Shown one piece after another: positions 44,118 to 51,339 of a stretch of DNA of 64,000 bases. This DNA comes from Lachnospiraceae bacterium (GTDB taxonomy: Bacteria > Bacillota > Clostridia > Lachnospirales > Lachnospiraceae): contig JAKVNF010000003.1 in assembly GCA_022483465.1 (NCBI GenBank), positions 283,501 to 347,500 on the forward strand, read 5' to 3'. The notes beneath the pieces are model-generated. The model made no database searches. It was not told the DNA's origin and worked only from the letters and a program-made list of their open reading frames with translations. Within the stretch, counting starts at the first letter, position 1. Each line of letters starts with the position of its first letter. A program made the position numbers and the translations under genes.

Positions 44118-44468
44118 TCAGTTCTTCCCGCCGGTTCGGTCAGCAACCGAATCGCCGGGGATCAGCTGACAGTCGACATAGATCTGAATTTTGTCCGCCT
44201 CCGGATTCTGGATCTCGTTCAGAAGAGCTTTGGCGGCCCACCGGGCGCGCTCGGTGTGGGGAATGCGCACGCAGGTGAGAGAAATCCCGCTGGTCAGGTA
44301 ATCGGGAATTTTGTCAATTCCGACGAGGCTCACGTCCTTCGGGATGCGCACACCGGCCTCATTCAGGGCGCGGACCGCGCCAATGGAGAGGTGATAGCTC
44401 TCCGCGATAAAGGCCTGTGGCAGATCATGGTGCTTTAAGATTGCGGGCGGGAATTCTCGGCAATTCAA
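44118..44468 (-). pseudogene. 3' part of a LacI-family regulator, split by an IS605-type element
   Basis: The open frame encodes the C-terminal part of a LacI/GalR effector domain: HDLPQAFIAESYHLSIGAVRALNE, VRIPKDVSLVGIDKIPDYLTSGISLTCVRIP and ARWAAKALLNEI. It has no DNA-binding domain. Coding similarity starts at about 44455, where a perfect palindrome (CTCGGCAATT C AATTGCCGAG) marks the left end of the inserted element. The missing middle part lies beyond the element at 47.6-47.8 kb, and the N-terminal HTH is not found at all. Confidence 0.8.
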
Positions 44469-44581
44469 TTGCCGAGATGAAAGCGAGCCCGCTTCCTCGG
44501 CTGCAACGCATTGCTTAGCTTACAACAAGATTTTATAAATAGATTATACACATACCGCTATATATCTGCTAAACTATAGGT

Positions 44582-44992
44582 ATGAAAACAAACCTCGTGC
44601 ATTACCGCACATGCGTGTGCAATATCAATTACCATGTGGTATGGTGCGTCAAGTACCGACAGAAGGTATTAACCCCAGAAATTGAGAAGGACCTGAAAGC
44701 CATTCTGCTTTTCGTCGCCAAGGATAAGGGGTTCACCATCCACGAATGCGAAGTCGGCACTGCTGATCATGTACATTGCTTCGTGTCTGCACCTCCGAAG
44801 CTGTCGATCACAAATCTGGTCAAATACATGAAGGGCATTTCGGGCCGCATGCTATTTGAAAGGCATCCGGAGCTAAGAAACCATTTGTGGAGAGGGCAGC
44901 TTTGGAATCATTCGTACTACGTTGAAACCGTAGGCGATGTTTCCGAAGAAACCATTCGCAAATACATTGAGCGTCAGAGCAAGGCGTATTGA
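44582..44992 (+). CDS. tnpA: IS200/IS605 Y1 (HUH) transposase TnpA
   Basis: A 136-residue single-strand DNA transposase. HUH motif DHVHCFVS (residues about 61-68) and catalytic tyrosine in NHSYYVETVGDVSEETIRKYI. NYHVVWCVKYRQKVL is the typical N-terminal strand. Length and motifs are complete, so it may be active and could move the element in cis. AT-rich relative to the host genes. tnpB starts three bases after its stop. Confidence 0.95.
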   Translation: MKTNLVHYRTCVCNINYHVVWCVKYRQKVLTPEIEKDLKAILLFVAKDKGFTIHECEVGTADHVHCFVSAPPKLSITNLVKYMKGISGRMLFERHPELRNHLWRGQLWNHSYYVETVGDVSEETIRKYIERQSKAY

Positions 44993-44994
44993 TT

Positions 44995-45426
44995 ATGGCT
45001 GTCAAAAAGAAGAACAAACCAAAATCATCAAATACAGACGTTTACTACATCTGCTATAAAGACGAGATTGTTCCTACCGCAGATCAGCGCAGCTTTATTC
45101 GTTTCAATTTTGGCGCCAAACGGTGGCTCAAAAACCGCATGCTGGAAGATGACCTGTTCATGTACAACGAAATGGGGATACATCTCCATAACACTCCTGC
45201 GGATTATAAAGACCAGGAAGAGTGCCCGTGGCTGAAGCAGGCTGACTCGCTTGCACTCGCAAATGCTCAGCTCGAATACGAACAGTCGTGGGCCAATTTC
45301 TACGAAGGAAGAGCCGAAATGCCTCGCTTCCATAGCAAGCACGAAGCGCAATCCTACACAACAAACGTTGTCAGCAATGGAGGACACTCCAATCTTACCT
45401 ATGATGAAAGTACCGGATTGTTGAAA
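44995..45426 (+). pseudogene. tnpB: tnpB, 5' part (interrupted)
   Basis: Encodes the first 144 residues of a TnpB nuclease, including the N-terminal DNA- and RNA-binding region (RSFIRFNFGAKRWLKNRML). The true reading ends at Lys in STGLLK where the IS1595-type element begins; the annotated frame runs only nine residues further into the inverted repeat (GVSKKTG). Joining this to 46650 restores one uninterrupted frame (GLLK-LPKLKTLIKLKLHRK). Confidence 0.85.
45418..45426 (+). repeat. Target site duplication, left copy
   Basis: TTGTTGAAA, repeated at 46641-46649 on the other side of the IS1595-type element. Nine bases by this reading; the family norm is eight. Confidence 0.85.
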
Positions 45427-45455
45427 GGCGTTAGTAAGAAAACGGGTTGATAAGC
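45427..45455 (+). repeat. Left terminal inverted repeat of the IS1595-type element
   Basis: 29 bases, exact reverse complement of 46612-46640. Confidence 0.95.
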
Positions 45456-45476
45456 AATAAGTGCATCTTGTAGTCA

Positions 45477-46505
45477 TCAAATTGCAAGCAGATTGAGCTC
45501 CTTAACATCTCCATAATGGTGTACCTTCTTGGGATTCCTGGATGCAAAGAGAGTTTCCGCAAGTTCCCCAATCGTTGTCCTCTGCCTGTACGCTGCCCTG
45601 AATACGAGGTTGTAACGGTTCAAATACTTGGTGGCGACACCGCGATATTCGGTATATCGGCGCTTGATAAAAGAGTGAAGGTTGTTCACAGTGTTCAGAT
45701 TGAAGAAACCTGCCGACTCCTTCTTCACATTCATGACCGTGATTCCCAGGATCTTGCCCAGCCTCGGATACACATTCATGCCGTCCGTCAGGAAAAGTGT
45801 GCCCTTCTGGACATGACCAGTATAGATATCAACAACATTTGCACTGGAAGGCCTTGCCCGGTTCTCGGATTTCACGATCAGATCGCCAGTCTTGCGCTGT
45901 ACTGCGGTGCAGATACAGATCTGCTCGTCTGAAAGGCCGCGTTTGGATGCGGGAGTGCCACGCTTGCGGGGCTTTCGACTGGCATCAGGGCCAAATTTCG
46001 TACCTTTTTTGGACTCCGGAACGTAGGTTTCATCCGCTTCCACGACATCTTCCACCGTGGCTGGCTGCTCCACCTGCATGTCCTCGAGAGCAAGCATGAT
46101 CTTATGCCGCATGAAGAACAGACTGCTATGGCTGATCTTGCATCCATGGCTGGCAAGTGACTTGACCGTCTTATCCAGAGAGGTCCCCCTGAGCGTCTCT
46201 TCCAGAACCTTGGTCCAGATCTCAGTACCAAAGTGTGAGCCTGAGAGCAAAGTGTTGCTCGTTGTAACAAATGACGTTCCACATTGCCTGCAGATGTATG
46301 CCTGTTTTCCATGTTTGTGTCCATTCCTAACAACATGAGCATTGGAATGGCAGATCGGACAATCCAAACGGGGAGCAATCATCTTCTTCGGAGAAGAGGT
46401 TGCACTCTCATGGGAGAAGCCCTCCATGAGCTTGTTAACAAGAAGAATCAGGTCGTCCCTGGAAAGATCTCTGGCTTCGGTCAGTATGCGCTCAATGCAG
46501 CTCAT
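45477..46505 (-). CDS. IS1595-family transposase (ISXO2-like)
   Basis: A 342-residue DDE-type transposase. The N-terminal zinc ribbon is CPICHSNAHVVRNGHKHGKQAYICRQCG. The catalytic domain shows VVEADETYVPESKKGTK (first Asp), FLTDGMNVYPRLGK (second Asp) and VNNLHSFIKRRYTEYRGVATKYLNRYNLVFR (third acidic/Asn region), matching the ISXO2-like domain. Apparently intact. It fills the element between the two inverted repeats. Confidence 0.9.
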   Translation of the reverse strand: MSCIERILTEARDLSRDDLILLVNKLMEGFSHESATSSPKKMIAPRLDCPICHSNAHVVRNGHKHGKQAYICRQCGTSFVTTSNTLLSGSHFGTEIWTKVLEETLRGTSLDKTVKSLASHGCKISHSSLFFMRHKIMLALEDMQVEQPATVEDVVEADETYVPESKKGTKFGPDASRKPRKRGTPASKRGLSDEQICICTAVQRKTGDLIVKSENRARPSSANVVDIYTGHVQKGTLFLTDGMNVYPRLGKILGITVMNVKKESAGFFNLNTVNNLHSFIKRRYTEYRGVATKYLNRYNLVFRAAYRQRTTIGELAETLFASRNPKKVHHYGDVKELNLLAI

Positions 46506-46611
46506 AGTCTTGCCCTCCTGGCAAGACTATTGTAGTTCAAGTTAGAGAAGGCCGTTGTACAGCAGAATGTACAAAACGGCATATTTTATACTTCTGCTAA
46601 AATGCTTTGGA

Positions 46612-46640
46612 GCTTATCAACCCGTTTTCTTACTAACGCC
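46612..46640 (-). repeat. Right terminal inverted repeat of the IS1595-type element
   Basis: 29 bases, exact reverse complement of 45427-45455. Confidence 0.95.
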
Positions 46641-46649
46641 TTGTTGAAA
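46641..46649 (+). repeat. Target site duplication, right copy
   Basis: TTGTTGAAA, matching 45418-45426. Confidence 0.85.
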
Positions 46650-47414
46650 CTTCCAAAGCTGAAAACGCTCATCAAGCTGAAGCTGCACCGCAAAATCAAA
46701 GAAGGCGGCGTTCTCAAATCAGCTACCATCTCCATGGACCGCAACGGGAGATTTTTCGTATCACTTAAGTACGAATACAAGGAACCCAAAGCTGCTCCAT
46801 CTGCAAACACGCATACTGATAACCAAGGTATCCGTGCCATCGGATTGGACATGTCATTGGAGCACTTGTATGTGGACAGCGATGGTGACACTGCAGAGTT
46901 TCCACGGTTTTATCGTCAGCAGGAAGAGAAACTTGCAAAACTTCAGCATGTGCTGTCAGGTATGAAACGCGGATCAAAGCGCTACGAGCGTCAGAAGCAC
47001 AAAATCGCAAAGCTGCATGAAAAAATAGCGGCACAAAGGCGGGATTTTCTGGACAAACTGTCCTATAACCTCGCATATCATTATGACGTGATCTGCATTG
47101 AAGACCTGAATATGCATGCCATGGCGCAAAGCCTTCATCTTGGCAAATCTGTTATGGATGTAGGCTGGGGCATGTTTACACGCATGCTGGAATACAAATG
47201 CAAGCGTTTCGGGCATACACTTGTCAAAATCGATCAATGGTATCCATCATCCAAAACATGCTGTCATTGCGGTTCCAGGAAAGATGATCTGACGCTAAGT
47301 GATCGTTTGTATATCTGTCCTGTCTGCGGCAATATCATCGATCGCGACTGGCAGGCAGCAATCAACATCAAAGAGGAAGGTCTGCGGCTTTATCATCAAG
47401 AGCAAGCCGCATAA
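46650..47414 (+). pseudogene. tnpB: tnpB, 3' part with RuvC and zinc-finger domains
   Basis: About 255 residues holding the catalytic half of TnpB. Present are the RuvC motif I AIGLDMSLEHLYVDSDGD (Asp), motif II VICIEDLNM (Glu), the zinc finger CCHCGSRKDD...CPVCG and motif III DRDWQAAINI (Asp). The catalytic residues are all present, but the gene is cut off from its 5' part by the IS1595-type element. A frame is open back to 46602 through the inverted repeat, so a truncated product is conceivable. Confidence 0.85.
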
Positions 47415-47609
47415 CCATATAGAAACATCAATCGCCGTGACTGCCCGCGAAAGCGGTGAATAGAGAAGCAACGGCGCACCAACCATCCGGTTCGGATGGG
47501 GTTAGGCCCCAGATTTCCGGCGCATCACAGCCATCTGTGTATAAGACACCGTTGAAGGCAACCCAAATGAGGTGGAAAAACCACCGAAGCCCGCAGTTTT
47601 AACTGCGGG
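47415..47609 (+). ncRNA. Candidate omega (guide) RNA region of the IS605-type element
   Basis: Non-coding segment from the tnpB stop to the right-end hairpin. It contains CCGC-GAAA-GCGG, CCATCC-GGTTC-GGATGG, GGGG/CCCC and the terminal CCCGCAGTT/AACTGCGGG stems. TnpB guide RNAs come from this position, with the guide read from flanking DNA just past the end, here the lacI-type gene. Confidence 0.45.
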
Positions 47610-47622
47610 TAGTTCACGTACT

Positions 47623-47767
47623 CCTGCACAAAGCGATAGGAGCCCTCGATGGAGTCGGAGCAGCGGATGACCCGGCTCTTTACGTCGTCCTCCGAAAATC
47701 CCATTCCCTGCCACTCCTCGACGAAGGCGTGCTTTCTGCTCTCGTAGTTGTACATCGGAAGATCCAT
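47623..47767 (-). pseudogene. Middle part of the split LacI-family regulator
   Basis: The minus-strand frame reads MDLPMYNYESRKHAFVEEW, then GFSEDDVKSRVI and IEGSYRFVQEYVN, which fits the effector-domain segment directly before the fragment at 44.1-44.5 kb. Codons upstream of the methionine (IAVIRYPG) also look LacI-like, so the fragment may extend to about 47790, where it abuts a nucleoside hydrolase remnant on the other strand. Confidence 0.6.
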
Positions 47768-47775
47768 GCCCGGGT

Positions 47776-48273
47776 ACCGGATGACCGCGATCTGGATCGG
47801 CGGCGGGGACTATCCGGCGGGCGGCCCCGAGTTCAACCTGATGATGGATCCTATCGCCGCAAACGTGGTGATGAAGTCCCGGATGCCCTCTGGCAGGTCA
47901 CGAAGAGCGCCTACAAGCAGATGTCGGTGACGCTGGCGATGCTCCAGAAAGAGGTGCGGCCCTACGGAAAGATCGGAAAGTACCTGTTTGAGCAGATGGT
48001 GGCCTACAACGACAGCTGCGCGGATTCCCCGGAGTGGCGCACGGCGAGAGCTGGGGCCTCGGGGGCAGCCCGACCGTGGGACTTTTGCTGATCGAGCATG
48101 AAAAGCAGGACATCTTCCGGATGCAGCCCGCACCGGAAATCCGGTATGAGGACTGCGCCTACTGCTTTGACACGCCGCACCGCCCGATCCGCGTCTACAC
48201 GGACGTCAATCCGAGGCTGACGCTGGAGGACTTCTTTGCAAAGCTCCAGATCAACTACCCGGACCGGGTGTGA
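47776..48273 (+). pseudogene. Remnant of an inosine-uridine type nucleoside hydrolase
   Basis: Similarity to the nucleoside hydrolase family runs through three frames: AIWIGGGDYPAGGPEFNLMMDPIAANVVMKS, then ALWQVTKSAYKQMSVTLAM to YNDSCADSPEW, then HGESWGLGGSPTVGLLL to the end NYPDRV. At least two frameshifts (about 47880 and 48040) and loss of the N-terminal Asp motif make it non-functional. The last frame contains conserved-looking C-terminal sequence and a proper stop. Confidence 0.65.
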
Positions 48274-48337
48274 GAAGCGGGGCCGGGGAACAGAGCAAGG
48301 GAAATAGGAAAGAAGCATTTTTAGAAGAGGAGAAATC

Positions 48338-48838
48338 ATGACGGCAAAGAATGGGGCAAGACCCCTTGGTTGGAGAAAGAAGATCAGCTACGGATTCGGC
48401 GGCATGGGAAATGCCATCGTCCTGGCGATGGTGTCCACGTTTTTGATGTTCTACTACACCGATGTCATCGGCCTCAGCGCTGCCGTGATCGGCACCCTGA
48501 TGCTGGTCTCGAAGATGTTTGACGGCGCCAGTGATCTGGTGATGGGGCGGATTGTCGATAGGACGAAGAGCCGCTTCGGCAAGGCGCGCTGCTACCTGCT
48601 TTGGCTCAGCGTCCCTTATGCCATCTCCGGCGTGCTCCTGTTTTTGCTGCATCTCACCTGGCCGGACACCGCAAAGTATGTCTGGGTGCTTGTCACCTAT
48701 AACCTGGTGACCACGGTGTTCTTCACCGGCGTCTGTGTCCTGTACAACGCGATGAACGCGCTGCTGACCAAGGATCAGTATGACCGGGGCGTTCTGGGCA
48801 TCACCAACGTCATGGGAAATGTGGCGGCGCAGTTCACG
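48338..48838 (+). pseudogene. Truncated GPH-family sugar:cation symporter
   Basis: The ATG after AGAGGAGAAATC opens a typical MelB/GPH N-terminus: LGWRKKISYGFGGMGNAI, FYTDVIGLSAAVIGTLMLVSKMFDGASDLVMGRIVDRTKSRFGKAR and YNAMNALLTKDQYDRG. About 165 of some 450 residues (four to five helices) are present before the sequence changes at GNVAAQFTSL. The frame then continues into unrelated sequence, so this is a deletion product. Confidence 0.75.
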
Positions 48839-48999
48839 TCGCTCGGCCATCCCGTCGTCCTCTTAAACTATCGCACGAGCAAAGATGAGGTGTCCCCCTA
48901 CTTCCCGATTCCTTTGGAGGACGTGGCGGCGGCACGTCCCTGGATGGCTGGACCAAGAAGGCGGATGACTTCTGGAAGGGACTCCCAAAGGCAGACTGA
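48839..48999 (+). pseudogene. Fragment of an unrecognised gene fused to the symporter remnant
   Basis: HPVVLLNYRTSKDEVSPYFPIPLEDVA follows the symporter frame. A neighbouring frame ends GGTSLDGWTKKADDFWKGLPKAD-stop, which looks like a real C-terminus, so one frameshift is probably present. I do not recognise the family. Confidence 0.4.
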
Positions 49000-49016
49000 A
49001 AAACAGGAGTCCCCCC

Positions 49017-49045
49017 TTGCGGGACACGTCCCGGCAGGGTATGGT
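49017..49045 (+). promoter_or_regulatory. Possible def promoter
   Basis: TTGCGG, 17 bases, TATGGT, about 50 bases before the start codon. Confidence 0.45.
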
Positions 49046-49095
49046 AGTGCCATTCGGGAAATCGGATTTCCAAAGAGAAAAGGAGCACAGATACC

Positions 49096-49524
49096 ATGGA
49101 ACAGCCCATCAACCGGGATACCCTGTTTTTGCGGCAGAAGGCAAAGCCCTGCGGCCAGGACGGCGCACTGACCGAAGAGGAGAGAAAGGTGGGGGAGGAC
49201 CTTCTGGACACCCTGCGTGCCAAGCAGGACACCTGCGTCGGCCTTGCGGCCAACATGATCGGAAAAAATCTCGCCATCATCGCGGTGTCACTTGGCCCGG
49301 TAAATGTTCTCCTCTACAATCCCGTGATCACAAGCCGGAAGGACCCCTATCCGGCGGAGGAGGGGTGCCTCTCCCTCTCCGGGGTGCGCAAGACCCTGCG
49401 GTATCAGACGATCACCGTGACATATCGGGATGGAAACTTTGCCCAGCACACCCAGACCTTCTCGGGCTTTCCCGCCCAGATCATCCAGCACGAGTGCGAT
49501 CACCTGCAGGGCATCCTGATCTGA
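49096..49524 (+). CDS. def: Peptide deformylase
   Basis: A 142-residue metalloenzyme removing the formyl group from new proteins. Motif II is EEGCLSLSGVRK (metal Cys) and motif III IIQHECDHLQGILI (HExxH-type HECDH). Motif I reads VGLAANMIG where GxGLAAPQ is usual, so the conserved glutamine is methionine; I recall similar short forms from clostridia. AAAAGGAGC precedes the ATG. A terminator follows. It stands directly after the decayed region, yet its own frame is intact. Whether another deformylase exists in the genome cannot be seen here. Confidence 0.88.
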   Translation: MEQPINRDTLFLRQKAKPCGQDGALTEEERKVGEDLLDTLRAKQDTCVGLAANMIGKNLAIIAVSLGPVNVLLYNPVITSRKDPYPAEEGCLSLSGVRKTLRYQTITVTYRDGNFAQHTQTFSGFPAQIIQHECDHLQGILI

Positions 49525-49543
49525 CCCATTCCACCATCCAAGC

Positions 49544-49583
49544 AGCAGGCAGTTCTCCCAGATCGGAGGCTGCCTGCTTTTTT
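49544..49583 (+). terminator. Terminator after def
   Basis: Stem AGCAGGCAG/CTGCCTGCT followed by TTTTTT. Confidence 0.85.
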
Positions 49584-49588
49584 GACTC

Positions 49589-49608
49589 AAAAGGTACATG
49601 TATCAATG
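49589..49608. promoter_or_regulatory. Operator-like site 1 upstream of araA
   Basis: Near-palindrome centred on GGTACATGTATC, matching site 2 at about 16 of 20 positions; about 100 bases upstream of the -35 box. Confidence 0.45.
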
Positions 49609-49694
49609 CGATATTGATTTCAAAATATTCCTGATCAATCTGCACAAATCTGGCCTGCTTCTTTGTCAAACCCTCCGAAAATCCCCCGGCTGCG

Positions 49695-49724
49695 TTGACG
49701 GTACTGCCGGCAGAATGCTATGAT
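49695..49724 (+). promoter_or_regulatory. araA promoter
   Basis: TTGACG, 18 bases, TATGAT, lying between the two operator-like sites. Confidence 0.65.
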
Positions 49725-49776
49725 GCGAGGGAAATAAGGAAAACATGCGCCGCAGTTGGTGCGGCAGCAGGGACAA

Positions 49777-49796
49777 ATAGGTACATATACCAATAT
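49777..49796. promoter_or_regulatory. Operator-like site 2, between promoter and araA
   Basis: Near-palindrome centred on GGTACATATACC, about 50 bases downstream of the -10 box, where repressor binding would block transcription. A likely AraR target, by proximity to the regulator gene. Confidence 0.5.
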
Positions 49797-49813
49797 GTGG
49801 CAAGGAGGCAGAC

Positions 49814-51256
49814 ATGGAAAAACTCTATTTTATTCCGGGCAGCCAGGACCTGTACGGCGAGGAATGCCTGAAGCAGGTGGCGGCGGACTGCAGAAAGATG
49901 GTGGATTTTCTGAACGAGAAGCTCTCTGATACGATCCAGATCGAGCTTCTGCCCACGGTGGAGACCTCGAAGATCTGCGTCGAGGACATGAAGAAGGTCG
50001 TCTGCGATGACGACTGCGTCGGCATCATCACCTGGATGCACACCTTCAGCCCGGCCAAGATGTGGATCAAGGGCCTGCAGCTTCTGAACAAGCCCATGCT
50101 CCACCTGCACACCCAGGCCAACGAAAAGCTCCCCTACAGCGAGATCGACATGGACTTCATGAACCTGAACCAGGCGGCCCACGGCGATCGGGAGTTCGGC
50201 TACATCCTGGCAAGGCTCCACATCCCCCACGAGGTGGTGGCGGGCTACTATCAGCATGACGACGTGATCGCGAGGATCCGCCGCTTTGCCCAGGTGGCAA
50301 AGGCCATCCATCTCTCCAAGAACCTCCGGGTTGCGACCTTTGGCAACAACATGCGCGACGTGGCCGTCACCGACGGCAACCGCCTCTCCTGCGAGATCCA
50401 GTACGGCTGGGAGATCAAGTACTGGGGAATCGGCGAGATCGCAGACCTCTCCGCAAAGGTCACGGACGCGGAGATCGACGCCCAGATGACAGAGTACCTC
50501 GCCAAGTACACGATGGACACCGACAACGAGGCAGCGGTCCGGGAGCAGGCAAGATACGAGATCGCCTTCCGCAAGTTCCTTCAGGAGAACGGCTGCCAGG
50601 CCTTCACGGACACCTTCCAGGACCTCCACGGCTTACAGCAGCTCCCCGGCATCGCCGCGCAGGACATCATGGCAAAGGGCGTCGGCTTCGGACCCGAGGG
50701 CGACTACAAGATCGCGGCCTTCTCCGCGGTTCTCATGAAGATGGCAGAGGGCAGGAAGGGTGCCACCGGCTTTATCGAGGACTACACCTATGACCTGACC
50801 CCCGGGAAGGAACTGGAGCTTGCCAGCCACATGCTGGAGGTTCCCGCCTCCTTTGCGGCGACAAAGCCCAAGATCCAGGTCCATCCCCTTGGCATCGGCG
50901 GCAAGGAAGACCCGGCACGCCTCGTCTTTGACTCCGTGACCGGCGACGGCATCCAGTGCACGCTGATCGACCTCGGGGACCACTTCCGCATCATCTGCGC
51001 CGACATCGAGCTCGTCCCGGTGCCGCAGCCGATGCCCAAGCTCCCGGTGGCCCAGATCATGTATCGCCACAAGCCCAATTTCCAGATAGGCACGGCGGCC
51101 TGGTGCTATGCGGGCGGCGCCCACCACAGCGTGGTCTCCACGGCACTGACGAGGGCCGACATCGCCCTGTTTGCAAAGCTGACGGGCTCTGAGCTTATCA
51201 CGATCGGCGACGACACGACCGAAGCCGACCTTGAGAAGTTTTATATGACGCGCTAA
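49814..51256 (+). CDS. araA: L-arabinose isomerase
   Basis: A 480-residue enzyme converting L-arabinose to L-ribulose. The N-terminus EKLYFIPGSQDLYGEECLKQV is diagnostic. Further blocks are CVGIITWMHTFSPAKMWIKGL, LHTQANEKLPYSEIDMDFMNLNQAAHGDREFG, and the metal-binding glutamate and histidine regions (MAEGRKGATGFIEDYTYDL, YRHKPNFQIG, AGGAHHSVVS). Slightly short of the 500-residue norm but ends naturally. CAAGGAGGCAGAC precedes the ATG. Followed by a terminator and the AraR-type regulator; araB and araD are not in the window. Confidence 0.96.
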   Translation: MEKLYFIPGSQDLYGEECLKQVAADCRKMVDFLNEKLSDTIQIELLPTVETSKICVEDMKKVVCDDDCVGIITWMHTFSPAKMWIKGLQLLNKPMLHLHTQANEKLPYSEIDMDFMNLNQAAHGDREFGYILARLHIPHEVVAGYYQHDDVIARIRRFAQVAKAIHLSKNLRVATFGNNMRDVAVTDGNRLSCEIQYGWEIKYWGIGEIADLSAKVTDAEIDAQMTEYLAKYTMDTDNEAAVREQARYEIAFRKFLQENGCQAFTDTFQDLHGLQQLPGIAAQDIMAKGVGFGPEGDYKIAAFSAVLMKMAEGRKGATGFIEDYTYDLTPGKELELASHMLEVPASFAATKPKIQVHPLGIGGKEDPARLVFDSVTGDGIQCTLIDLGDHFRIICADIELVPVPQPMPKLPVAQIMYRHKPNFQIGTAAWCYAGGAHHSVVSTALTRADIALFAKLTGSELITIGDDTTEADLEKFYMTR

Positions 51257-51284
51257 GATATAACACAAGGCAGAAAAGAAGCAC

Positions 51285-51320
51285 TGCCGGCGGAACCCAA
51301 CAGGTTCTGCCGGCATTTTT
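51285..51320 (+). terminator. Terminator after araA
   Basis: 13-bp stem TGCCGGCGGAACC with GGTTCTGCCGGCA (one G-U pair) followed by TTTTT; ends 20 bases before the araR start. Confidence 0.88.
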
Positions 51321-51339
51321 GATCGGAGAGCGGACGGCG

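Larger units (their letters stand above)
45427..46640 (-). mobile_element. IS1595-type insertion sequence inside tnpB
   Basis: A 1214-bp element with perfect 29-bp terminal inverted repeats (left 45427-45455, right 46612-46640; outer ends GGCGTTAG...CTAACGCC) and flanking TTGTTGAAA direct repeats. One transposase gene on the minus strand. Perfect ends suggest recent insertion. Confidence 0.93.
44456..47620 (+). mobile_element. IS200/IS605-type element carrying tnpA and a split tnpB
   Basis: About 3.2 kb between the two halves of the lacI-type gene. The left-end hairpin is at 44456-44476 and the right-end hairpin CCCGCAGTT-TT-AACTGCGGG at 47590-47609. It carries a Y1 transposase and a TnpB gene interrupted by an IS1595-type element. 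Exact cleavage sites were not determined. Confidence 0.8.

Noticed and set aside
48034..48273. Independent small gene with ATG at 48034
   Set aside because: Its sequence is the direct continuation of the nucleoside hydrolase remnant in another frame, and there is no ribosome site.
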